Assembly: GCF_014204715.1 (NCBI RefSeq)
Contig: NZ_JACHLY010000001.1
Location: 4,796,501 to 4,860,500 of the forward strand
Origin: Streptomonospora salina
Lineage (GTDB): Bacteria > Actinomycetota > Actinomycetes > Streptosporangiales > Streptosporangiaceae
DNA length: 64,000 bases
Direction of reading: 5' to 3'
Shown: piece by piece, positions 55,404 through 64,000 of the stretch
Position numbering within the stretch: the first letter of the stretch is position 1
How the letters are laid out: every line of letters begins with the position of its first letter
Position numbers and translations under genes: made by a program
Notes under the pieces: model-generated
Seen by the model: only the letters and a program-made list of their open reading frames with translations
The model's database searches: none
What the model was told of the DNA's origin: nothing

Positions 55404-56387
55404 ATGGCGCTGACGGAGGGATCCGCCCACCAGGCGGACGGCGGTACAGGCGCGGACCGCGGCCGCCGCCGGGACGACCGGCCGGGCACCGGACCGGCGG
55501 CCCACGCGCGCGCCTACATCGCCTTGTCCAAGCCGCGGGTCATCGAGCTGCTGCTGATCACCACCATCCCGGTGATGTTCGTGGCCGCCTCGGGCGTGCC
55601 GCCGCTGGGCACCGCGCTGGCCACGCTGGTGTTCGGCACGATGTCGGCGGCCAGCGCCAACGCGATCAACTGCTTCTTCGACCGCGACATCGACCAGGAG
55701 ATGCGGCGTACCCGGCGGCGCCCGGTGGCCATGGCCAAGGTCACCCCGCGCGGGGCACTGATCTACGGGCTGGTGCTGGCCGCGGGGTCCACGGCCGGGT
55801 TCGCGCTGCTGGTCAACCTCCTTTCGGCGGCGCTGTCGGCCTTCGCGATCCTGTTCTACATCTTCGTGTACACGCTGCTGCTCAAGCGGCGTACCGCGCA
55901 GAACGTGGTGTGGGGCGGCATCGCCGGCTGCATGCCGGTGCTGATCGGCTGGAGCGCGATCACCGACCGGCTGGACTGGGCGCCGTTCGTGCTCTTCCTC
56001 GTGGTCTTCTTCTGGACGCCGCCGCACACCTGGGCGCTGGCGATGCGCTACCGGGAGGACTACGCGGCCGCCAAGGTCCCCATGCTGCCGGTGGTGGCCA
56101 CCGACCAGCGCGTCCTGCTGGAGTGCGTCCTCTACAGCTGGGCGACGGTGGCGACCTCGCTGCTGCTGTGGCCGGTCGCCGGCACCACGCCGTTCTACGC
56201 GCTGGTGGCGCTGGTGCTGGGGGCGATCCTGCTGGTGCAGGCCCACCGGCTGCTGTGGCGGGTGCGCTCGGGCGCGACCGGACCGAAGCTGTCCACCATG
56301 GGCTTCTTCCACCTGTCCAACGCCTACCTGGCACTGCTGTTCTCCGCCGTCACTGTCGACCCGCTGCTGGCCGGCCTGCTGGGCTGA
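55404..56387 (+). CDS. ctaB: Protoheme IX farnesyltransferase (heme O synthase)
   Basis: Adds a farnesyl group to heme B to make heme O, the precursor of heme A for cytochrome aa3 oxidase. The 327-residue UbiA-type membrane protein has the prenyl-diphosphate motif [21 protein letters not shown] and the second Asp/Arg-rich loop [18 protein letters not shown]. About nine hydrophobic segments are visible. The first ~35 residues are a charged, disordered tail. ctaA, the next enzyme of the path, lies 2.5 kb away with a matching operator. Confidence 0.96.
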   Translation: MALTEGSAHQADGGTGADRGRRRDDRPGTGPAAHARAYIALSKPRVIELLLITTIPVMFVAASGVPPLGTALATLVFGTMSAASANAINCFFDRDIDQEMRRTRRRPVAMAKVTPRGALIYGLVLAAGSTAGFALLVNLLSAALSAFAILFYIFVYTLLLKRRTAQNVVWGGIAGCMPVLIGWSAITDRLDWAPFVLFLVVFFWTPPHTWALAMRYREDYAAAKVPMLPVVATDQRVLLECVLYSWATVATSLLLWPVAGTTPFYALVALVLGAILLVQAHRLLWRVRSGATGPKLSTMGFFHLSNAYLALLFSAVTVDPLLAGLLG

Positions 56388-56552
56388 CCCCGGCCCAGCC
56401 GAACCCCCACGCCGTCAAGGCACCACCGGTGACCGGTAGCGGCCACCGGGAGCCGGCCGGGTCCGAAGGCGCCTCCCAGTGGGACGAGCCGCCGGTCCGA
56501 CGGCGTCGGGCGATGCCGGTGCACTTCCCATCACGGACTACGATCTGAAGCC

Positions 56553-57923
56553 ATGCCCGCACTAGACGCCAAAGCCATTCTCGAGGGGCGCAAGCCAGGC
56601 CGCCGCTCCGTCGGACTCACGATCGGCATCGTCGTCAGCGTGCTGTGCATGCTGGCCATGTTCGGCTACCTGCTGTGGTCGGGCCTGGCCAACGGCGGCG
56701 TCGCGGGGGTCGTGGGATTCGCCATCAGCGTGATCGCCGCGATCATCCCCGTGGCGATCCTCGTACCGCTGATCCTGGCGCTGGACCGGCTCGAACCCGA
56801 ACCCGGCACGGTGCTCACCTTCGCGTTCCTGTGGGGCGCCGGCGTGGCCGTCGTGGCGTCCTTCGTCCTCAACACCGCGGGCATGGCGCTGGTGACGGTC
56901 CCGGTCTTCGGCCAGTCCATGGGCGACTTCGTCTCCACCGCGGTGGGCGCGCCGCTGGTCGAGGAGAGCGCCAAGGGCCTCGTGCTGCTCATCCTGCTGT
57001 GGCGGCGCCGCCACGAGCTGGACTCGCTGACCGACGGCGTCATCTACGCCGCGATGGTGGCCACCGGCTTCGCCTTCACCGAGAACATCCTCTACTTCCT
57101 CAGCTCCTACCTGAACGAAGGCGTGTTCGGGCTCGGCTTCACCTTCGTGCTGCGCGGGCTGATCTCCCCGTTCGGGCATCCGCTCTACACCGCGATGATC
57201 GGCATCGGCGTAGCCTACGCCGCCATCAACCGCGGCGGCGCGCGGATGATGGCCCCGGTGCTGGGCTGGATCGGCGCCGTGGTGCTGCACGGGCTGTGGA
57301 ACGCCTCCACCGCCTTCGGCTGGATCGGGTTCGGCGCCGCCTACATCGTGCTGTTCTTCGTGCTGGTGTCGATCATCGTCCTGGCCGTGCAGGACCGCCG
57401 CAAGCACGCCGCCGCCATCGCGCACTTCCTGCCGCCCTACGTGTCCACCGGCCTGGTCACGCCGGCCGACGTGCGCATGCTCAGCTCCATGCCGGGCCGG
57501 CGCGGCGCGCGCTCCTGGGCCCAGCGCAACGCGGGCAACCGCGGCCGCACCGCCATGAAGGACTACCAGCTGGCCGCTACCGAGCTCGCGCTGCTGCACC
57601 AGCGGCTGGCGCGCGGGGTCGCGCGCCCCGGCTGGGAACAGCGGCGCGACAACTTCCTCGCGCTGATGCACGCGGCGCGTACGGCGTTCCTCGGCCACAT
57701 GCAGCAGCCGGTCGCTCCGGCGTGGGCCACGGAACCGACCGATTCCGGGTTCCTGCAGCGCGCCGACTTCGAGCACGTCATCGCCCGAGCGCAGCAGCAG
57801 CGCGCGGCCCAGCCCCAGCCTCCGGGGCCGGGCGCCCCCGGCGCTGCGCCGCCTCCGGGGCCGCCGCCTAACCCCGGGCAGCAGCCGCCGTATCCGCCGC
57901 CGGGTCCGGGCCGGGGCCGGTGA
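56553..57923 (+). CDS. PrsW-family intramembrane metalloprotease
   Basis: A 456-residue polytopic membrane protein of the PrsW (CPBP-like) family. Family motifs are GAPLVEESAKGLVLL (EE and K), AFTENILYFLSS (E-N), SPFGHPLYTAMIGIGVAYA (His) and VVLHGLWNAST (His), which together form the putative metal site. PrsW in Bacillus cleaves an anti-sigma factor. After the membrane domain come ~90 soluble residues and a Pro/Gly tail. Its last 56 nt overlap the ctaA 3' end on the other strand. Confidence 0.9.
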   Translation: MPALDAKAILEGRKPGRRSVGLTIGIVVSVLCMLAMFGYLLWSGLANGGVAGVVGFAISVIAAIIPVAILVPLILALDRLEPEPGTVLTFAFLWGAGVAVVASFVLNTAGMALVTVPVFGQSMGDFVSTAVGAPLVEESAKGLVLLILLWRRRHELDSLTDGVIYAAMVATGFAFTENILYFLSSYLNEGVFGLGFTFVLRGLISPFGHPLYTAMIGIGVAYAAINRGGARMMAPVLGWIGAVVLHGLWNASTAFGWIGFGAAYIVLFFVLVSIIVLAVQDRRKHAAAIAHFLPPYVSTGLVTPADVRMLSSMPGRRGARSWAQRNAGNRGRTAMKDYQLAATELALLHQRLARGVARPGWEQRRDNFLALMHAARTAFLGHMQQPVAPAWATEPTDSGFLQRADFEHVIARAQQQRAAQPQPPGPGAPGAAPPPGPPPNPGQQPPYPPPGPGRGR

Positions 57924-58935
57924 CCGCCACCCGCTCGGCGGTCGCGAAGTACACGCGCAGGACGGCCACCCACACCAGACCCGACCCCAGCACGTGCAGC
58001 ACGACCAGCCCTTCGGGCAAGCCGAGCAGGTACTGGAGGTAGCCGACGGCGCCTTGCCCGAGCACGGCCGCCAGCAGCAGGTAGGCGGCTGTGCGTAGGG
58101 GCCGGGGCGCGGGGCGCACGGTGACCCCCACCGCCACGACCGCGCTGATCAGCAGCACCGCCCAGGCCAGGCCGGAGTGGATGCGCGCGACCGCGACGAT
58201 GTCGAAGCCCCAGCGCGGGGCGCCGGCGTCGCCGCCGTGCGGGCCGGTTCCGGTGACCACCGTTCCGGCGACCAGGAGCGCGAAACCCAGCGGGAGCAGG
58301 GCCGCGGCCGCCAGGCGCAGCGGCCGGGCGACCGTGGGGCGCAACCGCCCCTGCGGCTCGCGGCAGCGCACGTAGAAAGCCACGGTCAGCACGACCACGA
58401 GCATCGACAGCAGGAAGTGGGCCGCCACCGAAGCCGGGTGCAGGCCGCTCCAGACCGTGATGCCGCCGACCACCCCCTGGCCGAGGACGCCCAGGGGGAT
58501 GACCGCGGCATAGGCGACCAGGTCGCGGCGGCGGGGCCGCATACGCAGGGTGGCCACGAAGACGATGACGCCCACGGCCAGCACCAGGAAGGTCAGCGTA
58601 CGGTTGCCGAACTCGATGGCGGCGTTGATCGCGGCGTGGCCGGTGTCGACGGGGACGAAACTCTCCTCGGTGCAGCGGGGCCACTCCGAGCAGCCCAGGC
58701 CCGAGGAGGTCACCCGCACGGTCGCGCCGGAGACGGCGATGCCGACGTTGACCACGATGTTGCCCAGCCCCCACCAGCGCAGCGCGGCCGTCGCGGGGTG
58801 CCACACGCTGCGCGCCGAATACGCCAGCGCGGCCACCCCGAGCGCGGCCACCGCGATCTGCCAGGCCCACAGGGGAAGGTTCAGCAGGACGATGTCGTCG
58901 GCCGCGTAAGGGGCCGGAGCTGGGAGACCACGCAT
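57868..58935 (-). CDS. ctaA: Heme A synthase
   Basis: Oxidises heme O to heme A. The 355-residue membrane protein has eight hydrophobic segments. It carries the Cys pair loop SSGLGCSEWPRCTEESFVPV, the heme-ligand His regions VAAHFLLSML and ARIHSGLAWAVLL, the second extracytoplasmic loop GTVVTGTGPHGGD, and VVLHVLGSGLVWVAVL. The ATG at 58935 begins seven bases after a TACAGT -10 box, indicating a leaderless mRNA. It ends within the oppositely oriented PrsW gene. Confidence 0.95.
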   Translation of the reverse strand: MRGLPAPAPYAADDIVLLNLPLWAWQIAVAALGVAALAYSARSVWHPATAALRWWGLGNIVVNVGIAVSGATVRVTSSGLGCSEWPRCTEESFVPVDTGHAAINAAIEFGNRTLTFLVLAVGVIVFVATLRMRPRRRDLVAYAAVIPLGVLGQGVVGGITVWSGLHPASVAAHFLLSMLVVVLTVAFYVRCREPQGRLRPTVARPLRLAAAALLPLGFALLVAGTVVTGTGPHGGDAGAPRWGFDIVAVARIHSGLAWAVLLISAVVAVGVTVRPAPRPLRTAAYLLLAAVLGQGAVGYLQYLLGLPEGLVVLHVLGSGLVWVAVLRVYFATAERVAVTGPGPDPAADTAAAARG

Positions 58936-58951
58936 ACGACAGACTGTAGTG
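58935..58951 (-). promoter_or_regulatory. BlaI-like operator / -10 of ctaA
   Basis: On the minus strand CACTACAGTCTGTCGTA ends on the A of the ctaA start codon. TACAGT is the likely -10 hexamer. It shares the pattern yACTACAGTnyGTmGTw with the sites before ctaB and the Rieske gene. Confidence 0.55.
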
Positions 58952-59155
58952 CCTGGTGTGCGGGACCCGGCACGGGGTCCGGCGGTGCCCGCAGCGCGCG
59001 GAGTCCGCGCACGACACGCGGCATCCGGCCCGTGCTTACATGCGCCGTGTCCCCGGTGATGGGATGAGCGCGTCCGATGTCCCCGGCGCCCCGGTCCGCC
59101 CCGGTCCGCCCCGGATCGTCGGATCCGCGCAGGCGAGGCTCGACGAGGAGACCCC

Positions 59156-59800
59156 GTGACCGATGTCAACCACCAGATCGCTGCCGTACGGCGGCGCCTG
59201 GGCACCCGCATGCTCGATGCCGGCGACGCGCACGTGCTGACCATCGGCCAGACCCACGACGCGCCCGTCGACGACGTCTGGGACGCCGTCACCGGTCCCG
59301 AGCGCATCTCGCGCTGGTTCCTTCCGGTCACCGGCGACCTGCGCGAAGGCGGCCATTACCGGTTGGAGGGCGACGCGGGCGGGACCATCAGCAGTTGCGA
59401 CCCGCCCACGTCCTTCACCGCCACCTGGGAGTTCTCCGGCCAGGTCAGCTGGATCGAGGTGAGTCTGGCGGTCGAGCCCGCCGGTACCCGCCTGGAGCTG
59501 GTGCACATCTGCCACGTCGACGACGAGATGTGGGAGTGGTTCGGGCCCGGAGCCGTCGGTGTGGGCTGGGACATGGCCCTGCTGGGGCTCGCCCGGCACC
59601 TGGACGCCGGCGCGCCCGCCGACCCCGCCGACCCCGCCGGCGCCGAGGGCTGGACGGCTTCCGACGAGGGCCGGCGCTTCGTGGAGCTCAGCAGCGACCG
59701 GTGGCGCCTGGCCGACGTCGAGTCCGGCAACGACGAACCGGCGGCGCGCGCCGCGGCCGCGCGCACGGCCGCCGTCTACACCGGAGACGACGCCCGTTGA
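59156..59800 (+). CDS. SRPBCC/AHSA1-type protein
   Basis: A 214-residue START-like protein. It shows the AHSA1 pattern THDAPVDDVWDAVTGPERISRWFLPVTGDLREGGHYRLEG, then TWEFSGQVSWIEVSLAVEPAGTRLELVHIC and a C-terminal helix with GVGWDMALLGLARHL. Such proteins bind hydrophobic ligands or act as stress proteins, and are often paired with an ArsR regulator, which is not seen here. GTG 59156 follows GACGAGGAG. It is convergent with the ABC exporter. Confidence 0.87.
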   Translation: MTDVNHQIAAVRRRLGTRMLDAGDAHVLTIGQTHDAPVDDVWDAVTGPERISRWFLPVTGDLREGGHYRLEGDAGGTISSCDPPTSFTATWEFSGQVSWIEVSLAVEPAGTRLELVHICHVDDEMWEWFGPGAVGVGWDMALLGLARHLDAGAPADPADPAGAEGWTASDEGRRFVELSSDRWRLADVESGNDEPAARAAAARTAAVYTGDDAR

Positions 59801-59801
59801 C

Positions 59802-59850
59802 CTTGTAGCCAACGACACGGGAAAACGTTTTCACGAACCGTAGCTACAAG
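59802..59850. repeat. Nested palindromes between convergent genes
   Basis: CTTGTAGC (59802-59809) and GCTACAAG (59843-59850) are perfect inverted repeats. They enclose GAAAACGTTTTC (59821-59832), itself a perfect palindrome. The segment is far more AT-rich than its surroundings. It could be a bidirectional terminator or a protein-binding site. Confidence 0.55.
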
Positions 59851-59883
59851 ATCGGGGGGCGGGCGGCGGCGGGGGCGGCGGCC

Positions 59884-61791
59884 TCAGCGCACCGGTGCGG
59901 CGGCGGAGTCCTCCTGCTCCGGTGCGCCGTCCCCGGCCGCGAACTGCGTGCGGTACAGCATCTCGTAGCGCCCGCCGGCGGCCAGCAGCTCCTCGTGGGT
60001 GCCGCGCTCGACGACGCGGCCCTCCTCGACCACGAGGATCGCGTCGGCGGCGCGCACGGTGGAGAGCCGGTGGGCGATGACGACCGCCGTGCGCCCCTCC
60101 AGCGCCTCGCCCAGCGCCTCCTGCACCTGCGCCTCGGAGGTGGAGTCCAGGTGGGCCGTCGCCTCGTCCAGGATCACCACGCGCGGGCGCGCCAGCAGCA
60201 GCCGCGCCACCGTCATCCGCTGGCGCTCGCCGCCGGAGACCCGGTAGCCGCGCTCGCCCACCACCGTGTCCAGCCCCTCAGGCAGGGCGGCGACCAGTCC
60301 GTCCAGCCGGGCCCGGCGCAGCGCGTCCCACAGTTCGTCCTCGCCGGCTTCGGGCCGGGCCAGCAGCAGGTTGGCGCGCACGGTGTCGTGGAAGAGGTGG
60401 CCGTCCTGGGTGACCATGCCCAGGGTGGCCCGCAGCGACTCCGCGGACAGGTCGCGCACGTCGGTGCCGCCCACCCGCACCGCGCCGCCGTCGACGTCGT
60501 AGAGCCGCGGCAGGAGCGAGGCGATGGTGGACTTGCCCGCGCCGGAGGACCCCACCAGCGCCACCGTCTGCCCGGCTTCGGCGCGGAAGGACACCCCGTG
60601 CAGGACCTGCTTGCCGGCGGCGGTGTCCAGTGTCGCGATCTCCTCCAGCGAGGCCAGCGACACCTTGTCGGCGCTGGGGTAGGCGAAGTCGACCCGGTCG
60701 AACTCCACCGACACCGGGCCTTCGGGCACCGCCACGGCGTCCTCCCGGTCGGTGATGAGCGGGGGCAGGTCCAGCACCTCGAAGACCCGCTCGAAGCTGA
60801 CCACCGCGCTCATCACCTCCACTCGGGCCCCGGCCAGTTCGGTCAGCGGAGCATACAGCCGGGTCAGCAGCATCGCCAGCGACACCACCGCGCCGGCCTG
60901 GAGCGCGCCGCTCAGTGCCAGGGATCCGCCGATTCCGTAGACCAGCGCCAGCGCCAGTGCCGAGACCAGTGTCAGCGCGGTCATGAACGACGTCTGCAGC
61001 ATCGCCGTGCGCACCCCGATGTCGCGCACCCGGCGCGCCCGGGCGCGGAACTCGGCGGACTCCTGTTCGGGGCGGCCGAACAGCTTGACCAGCACGGCCC
61101 CGCCCGCCGAGAACCGCTCGGTCATGCGGGTGCCCATGGACGCGTCGTGGTCGGCGGCTTCGCGCTCCAGCCGCGCCAGCCGGCCGCCCATGCGCCGCGC
61201 CGGCACGACGAACAGCGGGAGCAGCACCAGCGAGGCCAGGGTGATCTGCCAGGACAGGGCGAACATGGCCACCAGGGTCAGCACCAGGGTCACCAGGTTG
61301 CCCACCACGCCCGAGAGGGTGTCGGAGAAGGCGCGCTGGGCGCCGATGACGTCGTTGTTGAGTCGGCTGACCAGTGCGCCGGTGCGGGTGCGGGTGAAGA
61401 AGGCCACGGGCATGCGCTGCACGTGGTCGTAGACGGCCGCGCGCAGGTCCAGGATCAGGCCTTCGCCGATCCGGGCGGAGAACCAGCGGGTGAGCAGCCC
61501 CAGCCCCGCTTCGGCCAGGGCGATGGCCGCGATCAGCGCCGCGAACTGCAGCACCTCCCGTAGCGGCCGGCCCTCGACGATCGCGTCGACGATGCGCCCG
61601 GCCAGCAGCGGCGTGGCCACCGCCAGCGCGGCGGTGACGCTGCTGAGCACCACGAACGCGATGAGCCCGCGCTTGTGCGGCCGGGCGAAGAGGCCGATGC
61701 GCCGCAGCGTGGCCGCGGAGAACGGTCGTCGGTCGTCGGGTGCGTGCACTGCGTGGTACATCGACGTCCACGCGCTGGTTTCGATGCTCAT
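59884..61791 (-). CDS. ABC exporter (fused permease-ATPase)
   Basis: A 635-residue half-transporter. The six-helix membrane domain (~40-330) includes the coupling segment MPVAFFTRTRTGALVSRLNNDV. The ATPase domain has Walker A ALVGSSGAGKSTIASLLPRL, a Q-loop MVTQDGHLF, the signature YRVSGGERQRMTVARLLLAR, Walker B VVILDEATAHLD and the H-loop IAHRLSTVR. It works as a homodimer to expel drugs or lipids. A promoter with a perfect SoxR box lies upstream (61886-61916), so induction by redox-active compounds is likely. Confidence 0.95.
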   Translation of the reverse strand: MSIETSAWTSMYHAVHAPDDRRPFSAATLRRIGLFARPHKRGLIAFVVLSSVTAALAVATPLLAGRIVDAIVEGRPLREVLQFAALIAAIALAEAGLGLLTRWFSARIGEGLILDLRAAVYDHVQRMPVAFFTRTRTGALVSRLNNDVIGAQRAFSDTLSGVVGNLVTLVLTLVAMFALSWQITLASLVLLPLFVVPARRMGGRLARLEREAADHDASMGTRMTERFSAGGAVLVKLFGRPEQESAEFRARARRVRDIGVRTAMLQTSFMTALTLVSALALALVYGIGGSLALSGALQAGAVVSLAMLLTRLYAPLTELAGARVEVMSAVVSFERVFEVLDLPPLITDREDAVAVPEGPVSVEFDRVDFAYPSADKVSLASLEEIATLDTAAGKQVLHGVSFRAEAGQTVALVGSSGAGKSTIASLLPRLYDVDGGAVRVGGTDVRDLSAESLRATLGMVTQDGHLFHDTVRANLLLARPEAGEDELWDALRRARLDGLVAALPEGLDTVVGERGYRVSGGERQRMTVARLLLARPRVVILDEATAHLDSTSEAQVQEALGEALEGRTAVVIAHRLSTVRAADAILVVEEGRVVERGTHEELLAAGGRYEMLYRTQFAAGDGAPEQEDSAAAPVR

Positions 61792-61885
61792 GCTGAATCC
61801 GTCCTGTCCGTGCTCGGCCTGTCCGGGCCCGGGGCCGGGCCTGCGCCCGAGCGGGTGCTCGGCCCCCGCTCCGGCGGCGTGGCCG

Positions 61886-61916
61886 AGACTAGATCCTCAA
61901 GTTAACTTGAGGTCAA
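61886..61916 (-). promoter_or_regulatory. SoxR-controlled promoter of the ABC exporter
   Basis: On the minus strand a -35 TTGACC (61911-61916) and -10 TAGTCT (61886-61891) are separated by exactly 19 nt. Between and overlapping them is the perfect 18-bp palindrome CCTCAAGTTAACTTGAGG (61895-61912), identical to the SoxR site of the E. coli soxS promoter. A 19-bp spacer is the hallmark of MerR-family activation. Confidence 0.85.
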
Positions 61917-62053
61917 GGGTGCGGGGCGGAGGGCGGGGAGCGACGGACCCGCCCCCTCCTTTCCGCGGCACGCGCCGTTCGCGGCTGCGGGGCCCGGGGC
62001 AGCGGAACAGTCCGCGGAGTCGCCCGCGGGACCCACGGCATGAGGAGCACGAC

Positions 62054-62533
62054 GTGCAGAAGATCATGACGCATCTGTGGTTCGACGATCAGGCCGAAGA
62101 GGCCGCCCGGTTCTACACCTCGATCTTCGGGGACTCCCGGATCGTGGAGGTCACCGACTACGGCCGCACGGCTCCCGGCACCGCCGTCACGATCCTGGCG
62201 GTGACCTTCGAGCTGGCGGGCCAGCGCTACATCGCCCTCAACGCCGGGCCCGCCTTCACCTTCAACGAGGCCGTCTCGCTGTATGTGGACTGCGCCGACC
62301 AGGAGGAGGTCGACTACTACTGGTCGCGCCTGCTGGAAGGCGGCGGCGAAGCGGTCCAGTGCGGGTGGCTCAAAGACCGCTACGGGCTGTCCTGGCAGGT
62401 CGTGCCGCGTACGCTCACCGACCTGATGGCCGACCCCGACCCGGAGCGGGCCGGGCGCGCCTTCGAGGCGATGATGGGCATGGTCAAGCTCGACGCCGCG
62501 GAGCTGCAGGCCGCCGCCGACGGCACCGCCTGA
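62054..62533 (+). CDS. VOC-family protein (PhnB/3-demethylubiquinone methyltransferase-like fold)
   Basis: A 159-residue VOC-superfamily protein. Landmarks are IMTHLWFDDQAEEAARFYTSIFGDSRI, TFELAGQRYIALNAGPAFTFNEAVSLYVDC and WLKDRYGLSWQVVPRTLTDLM. Many such proteins are annotated as PhnB-like or as 3-demethylubiquinone methyltransferase domain proteins, but real functions vary. GTG 62054 follows GAGGAGC. It is divergent from the SoxR-controlled exporter, 262 nt away. Confidence 0.88.
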   Translation: MQKIMTHLWFDDQAEEAARFYTSIFGDSRIVEVTDYGRTAPGTAVTILAVTFELAGQRYIALNAGPAFTFNEAVSLYVDCADQEEVDYYWSRLLEGGGEAVQCGWLKDRYGLSWQVVPRTLTDLMADPDPERAGRAFEAMMGMVKLDAAELQAAADGTA

Positions 62534-62679
62534 CCGCGGCGCATCGGCCGCCCCGCGCCGCCCCGGCGTGCAGACCGCGGGGCGTTGAGCTGGTTGGGCG
62601 CCGCGCTTGCAGGGTAGGCGCCCGCGCGGACCGAACGCGCGCACGACGGCCGCGGACCGGCGCGGCCGAGGGGGCGATA

Positions 62680-63939
62680 GTGATCGAGCTGGTCCTGGCC
62701 TTTGCGGTGGTGCTGTTCGCCGCCGTACTGGTGTCGGGAATCGCCCACCGGACCGTGCTCTCCACCGCCGCGCTGTTCCTGGCCGCCGGGTTCGTCCTCG
62801 GCCAAGGCGTTCTGGGGCTGGTGCCCCTCACCGGCGGCACCGACTCCGTGCGGCTGCTGGCCGAGGGCGCGCTGTTCGCCGTGCTGTTCACCGACGGCAT
62901 GCGGCTGGACGTCAACGACCTCCGGGCCCACTGGCGGCTGCCCGCCCGCGCCCTCGGGCTGGGGATGCCGGTCACGTTCGCGCTGATCGCGCTGCTGGCC
63001 CGGTACCTGACGGGGCTGGAATGGCCGGAGGCGCTGCTGATCGCAGCGGTGCTCTCGCCCACCGATCCGGTCTTCGCCGCCGCCCTGGTGGCCCGCGAAC
63101 GAGTGCCCTACCGCCTGCGCCACCTGCTCAACGTGGAATCCGGGCTCAACGACGGGATCGCCCTGCCCGTGGTGGTCGTGCTGCTGGCGCTGGCCGCCGA
63201 CCAGCCGACGCACCCGGCGCCGCTGGCAGGCGAGCTCGGGCTGGGCGTGGTGGTGGGCGTGGGAGTCGCCCTGGCCGGGGTCCTGCTGGGGCGGCTGCCC
63301 GGACTGGCGGCGACCACCCGCTACGAACCGCTGGGCGCCTTCGCGATCGGCCTGACCGTCCTGGCACTGTGCCAGCTGACCCACGCCAACATGTTCCTGG
63401 CGGCCTTCACCGCCGGTGTCACCGTCGCGACCGCCGGCCCGGAGATGCGCACCGCGTTCCACCGGTTCGGCGAATCGATCGCCGAACTGCTCAAGCTCGC
63501 CGCCCTGCTGGTGTTCGGCGCGCTGATGTCGCCCGCCTTCCTCGCCGAGATCCCGCTGAGCGGGTGGGTCTTCGCGGTGCTGGTGCTGGTGGCGGCCCGC
63601 CCCGTCGCGATGGCGGCCGCGCTGACCGGATCGCAGCTGGACGTGCGCGAGCGGGCCGCGATCGCCTGGTTCGGCCCCAAGGGCTTCGCGTCGGTGGTCT
63701 ACGGCCTGCTGGTGCTGGAGTCGGACCTGGCCCGCAGCGGCGAGCTGTTCCACCTGGCGGCGCTGGCCATCGTGCTGTCGATCCTGGCGCACTCCTCCAC
63801 CGACATCCTCGTCGCCGGCCGCTTCCCCGGAAAGGACGCGCAGCCCCCGCCCGAGGACGCCGATGCGGACACCCCGGAGGACCCGCCCGCCCCGGAGAGC
63901 CCGCCGCCGGGCGACACTCCGGGCAGCGGCCTGCGGTGA
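62680..63939 (+). CDS. Cation:proton antiporter (CPA1/NhaP-type)
   Basis: A 419-residue membrane antiporter exchanging Na+ or K+ for protons. The fold's ion-binding region is AVLSPTDPVFAAALVARERVPYRLRHLLNVESGLNDGIALPVV, holding the TDP and ND motifs. AAFTAGVTVATAGPEMR and IAWFGPKGFASVVYGLLVLE also fit CPA1 members. About twelve hydrophobic segments are visible. The last ~45 residues are an acidic Pro-rich tail. The GTG start at 62680 follows GAGGGGG. Confidence 0.92.
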   Translation: MIELVLAFAVVLFAAVLVSGIAHRTVLSTAALFLAAGFVLGQGVLGLVPLTGGTDSVRLLAEGALFAVLFTDGMRLDVNDLRAHWRLPARALGLGMPVTFALIALLARYLTGLEWPEALLIAAVLSPTDPVFAAALVARERVPYRLRHLLNVESGLNDGIALPVVVVLLALAADQPTHPAPLAGELGLGVVVGVGVALAGVLLGRLPGLAATTRYEPLGAFAIGLTVLALCQLTHANMFLAAFTAGVTVATAGPEMRTAFHRFGESIAELLKLAALLVFGALMSPAFLAEIPLSGWVFAVLVLVAARPVAMAAALTGSQLDVRERAAIAWFGPKGFASVVYGLLVLESDLARSGELFHLAALAIVLSILAHSSTDILVAGRFPGKDAQPPPEDADADTPEDPPAPESPPPGDTPGSGLR

Positions 63940-64000
63940 ACGCGGCGCGGCACCGGCGCCCCGGGAACCCCCGAGCGGGCCGCCGCAGCGTGCCGTCACT

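Overview
The window looks like the chromosome of a high-GC, sporulating-type actinomycete. Evidence is WhiA, RbpA, OpcA, a uvrC-rapZ-yvcK-whiA-gap-pgk-tpiA-secG order, GTG/TTG starts and codons ending in G/C. Gene content is compatible with the Nocardiopsaceae/Streptosporangiales, but the genus cannot be fixed from sequence alone.

Region 1 (1-14.3 kb) is conserved core: the uvrA tail, two RDD membrane proteins, a Rieske protein, mscS (minus strand), then uvrC, rapZ, yvcK, a DUF488 gene, whiA, gap, pgk, tpiA, secG and rbpA. Strong hairpins punctuate the glycolytic block. A DasR-type (dre-like) palindrome lies between whiA and gap.

Region 2 (14.5-25 kb) is histidine utilisation: an IclR regulator, a 1.1-kb scar (TnpB fragment, truncated LysR gene, zinc-ribbon fragment), then a tightly coupled hutH-hutU-M20 amidohydrolase-hutF-hutI operon and an ACT-GNAT fusion. 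No hutG is present; the M20 enzyme probably takes its place.

Region 3 (25-42.5 kb) is accessory and defensive. It holds a small zinc-site protein, a YefM-YoeB toxin-antitoxin pair with a TGTACA-type operator, an unrecognised Cys-rich protein, and a type III-D-like CRISPR effector locus. That locus contains cas6, a small NLTPH-type gene, a degenerate five-unit hairpin array, a Can1-like double-CARF nuclease, an HD-less cas10, a Cas7-like RAMP, csx10, a fused double-Cas7 gene, csx19 and a large TIGR03986-type RAMP. No cas1/cas2 is present. From the CARF nuclease to the double-Cas7 gene, every junction is a 4-nt overlap. This is the most unusual part of the window: the layout resembles the III-Dv variant, but with separate Cas7 and Csx10 subunits and a nuclease motif placed between the two CARF domains.

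Region 4 (42.6-47.8 kb) is a sugar-uptake locus: a Gfo/Idh/MocA oxidoreductase divergent from an ABC importer, with three LacI-type operator palindromes between them. Region 5 (47.8-54.8 kb) is the pentose-phosphate block tkt-tal-zwf-opcA-pgl (minus strand), with a perfect 50-bp palindrome between tkt and tal.

Region 6 (55-59 kb) holds ctaB, a PrsW-family protease and ctaA. ctaB, ctaA and the Rieske gene at 1.8 kb share a 17-bp BlaI-like operator overlapping a -10 box. Region 7 (59-64 kb) holds an SRPBCC protein, an ABC exporter whose promoter carries a perfect 18-bp SoxR box within a 19-bp spacer, a VOC protein and a cation:proton antiporter. No tRNA or rRNA gene was seen.
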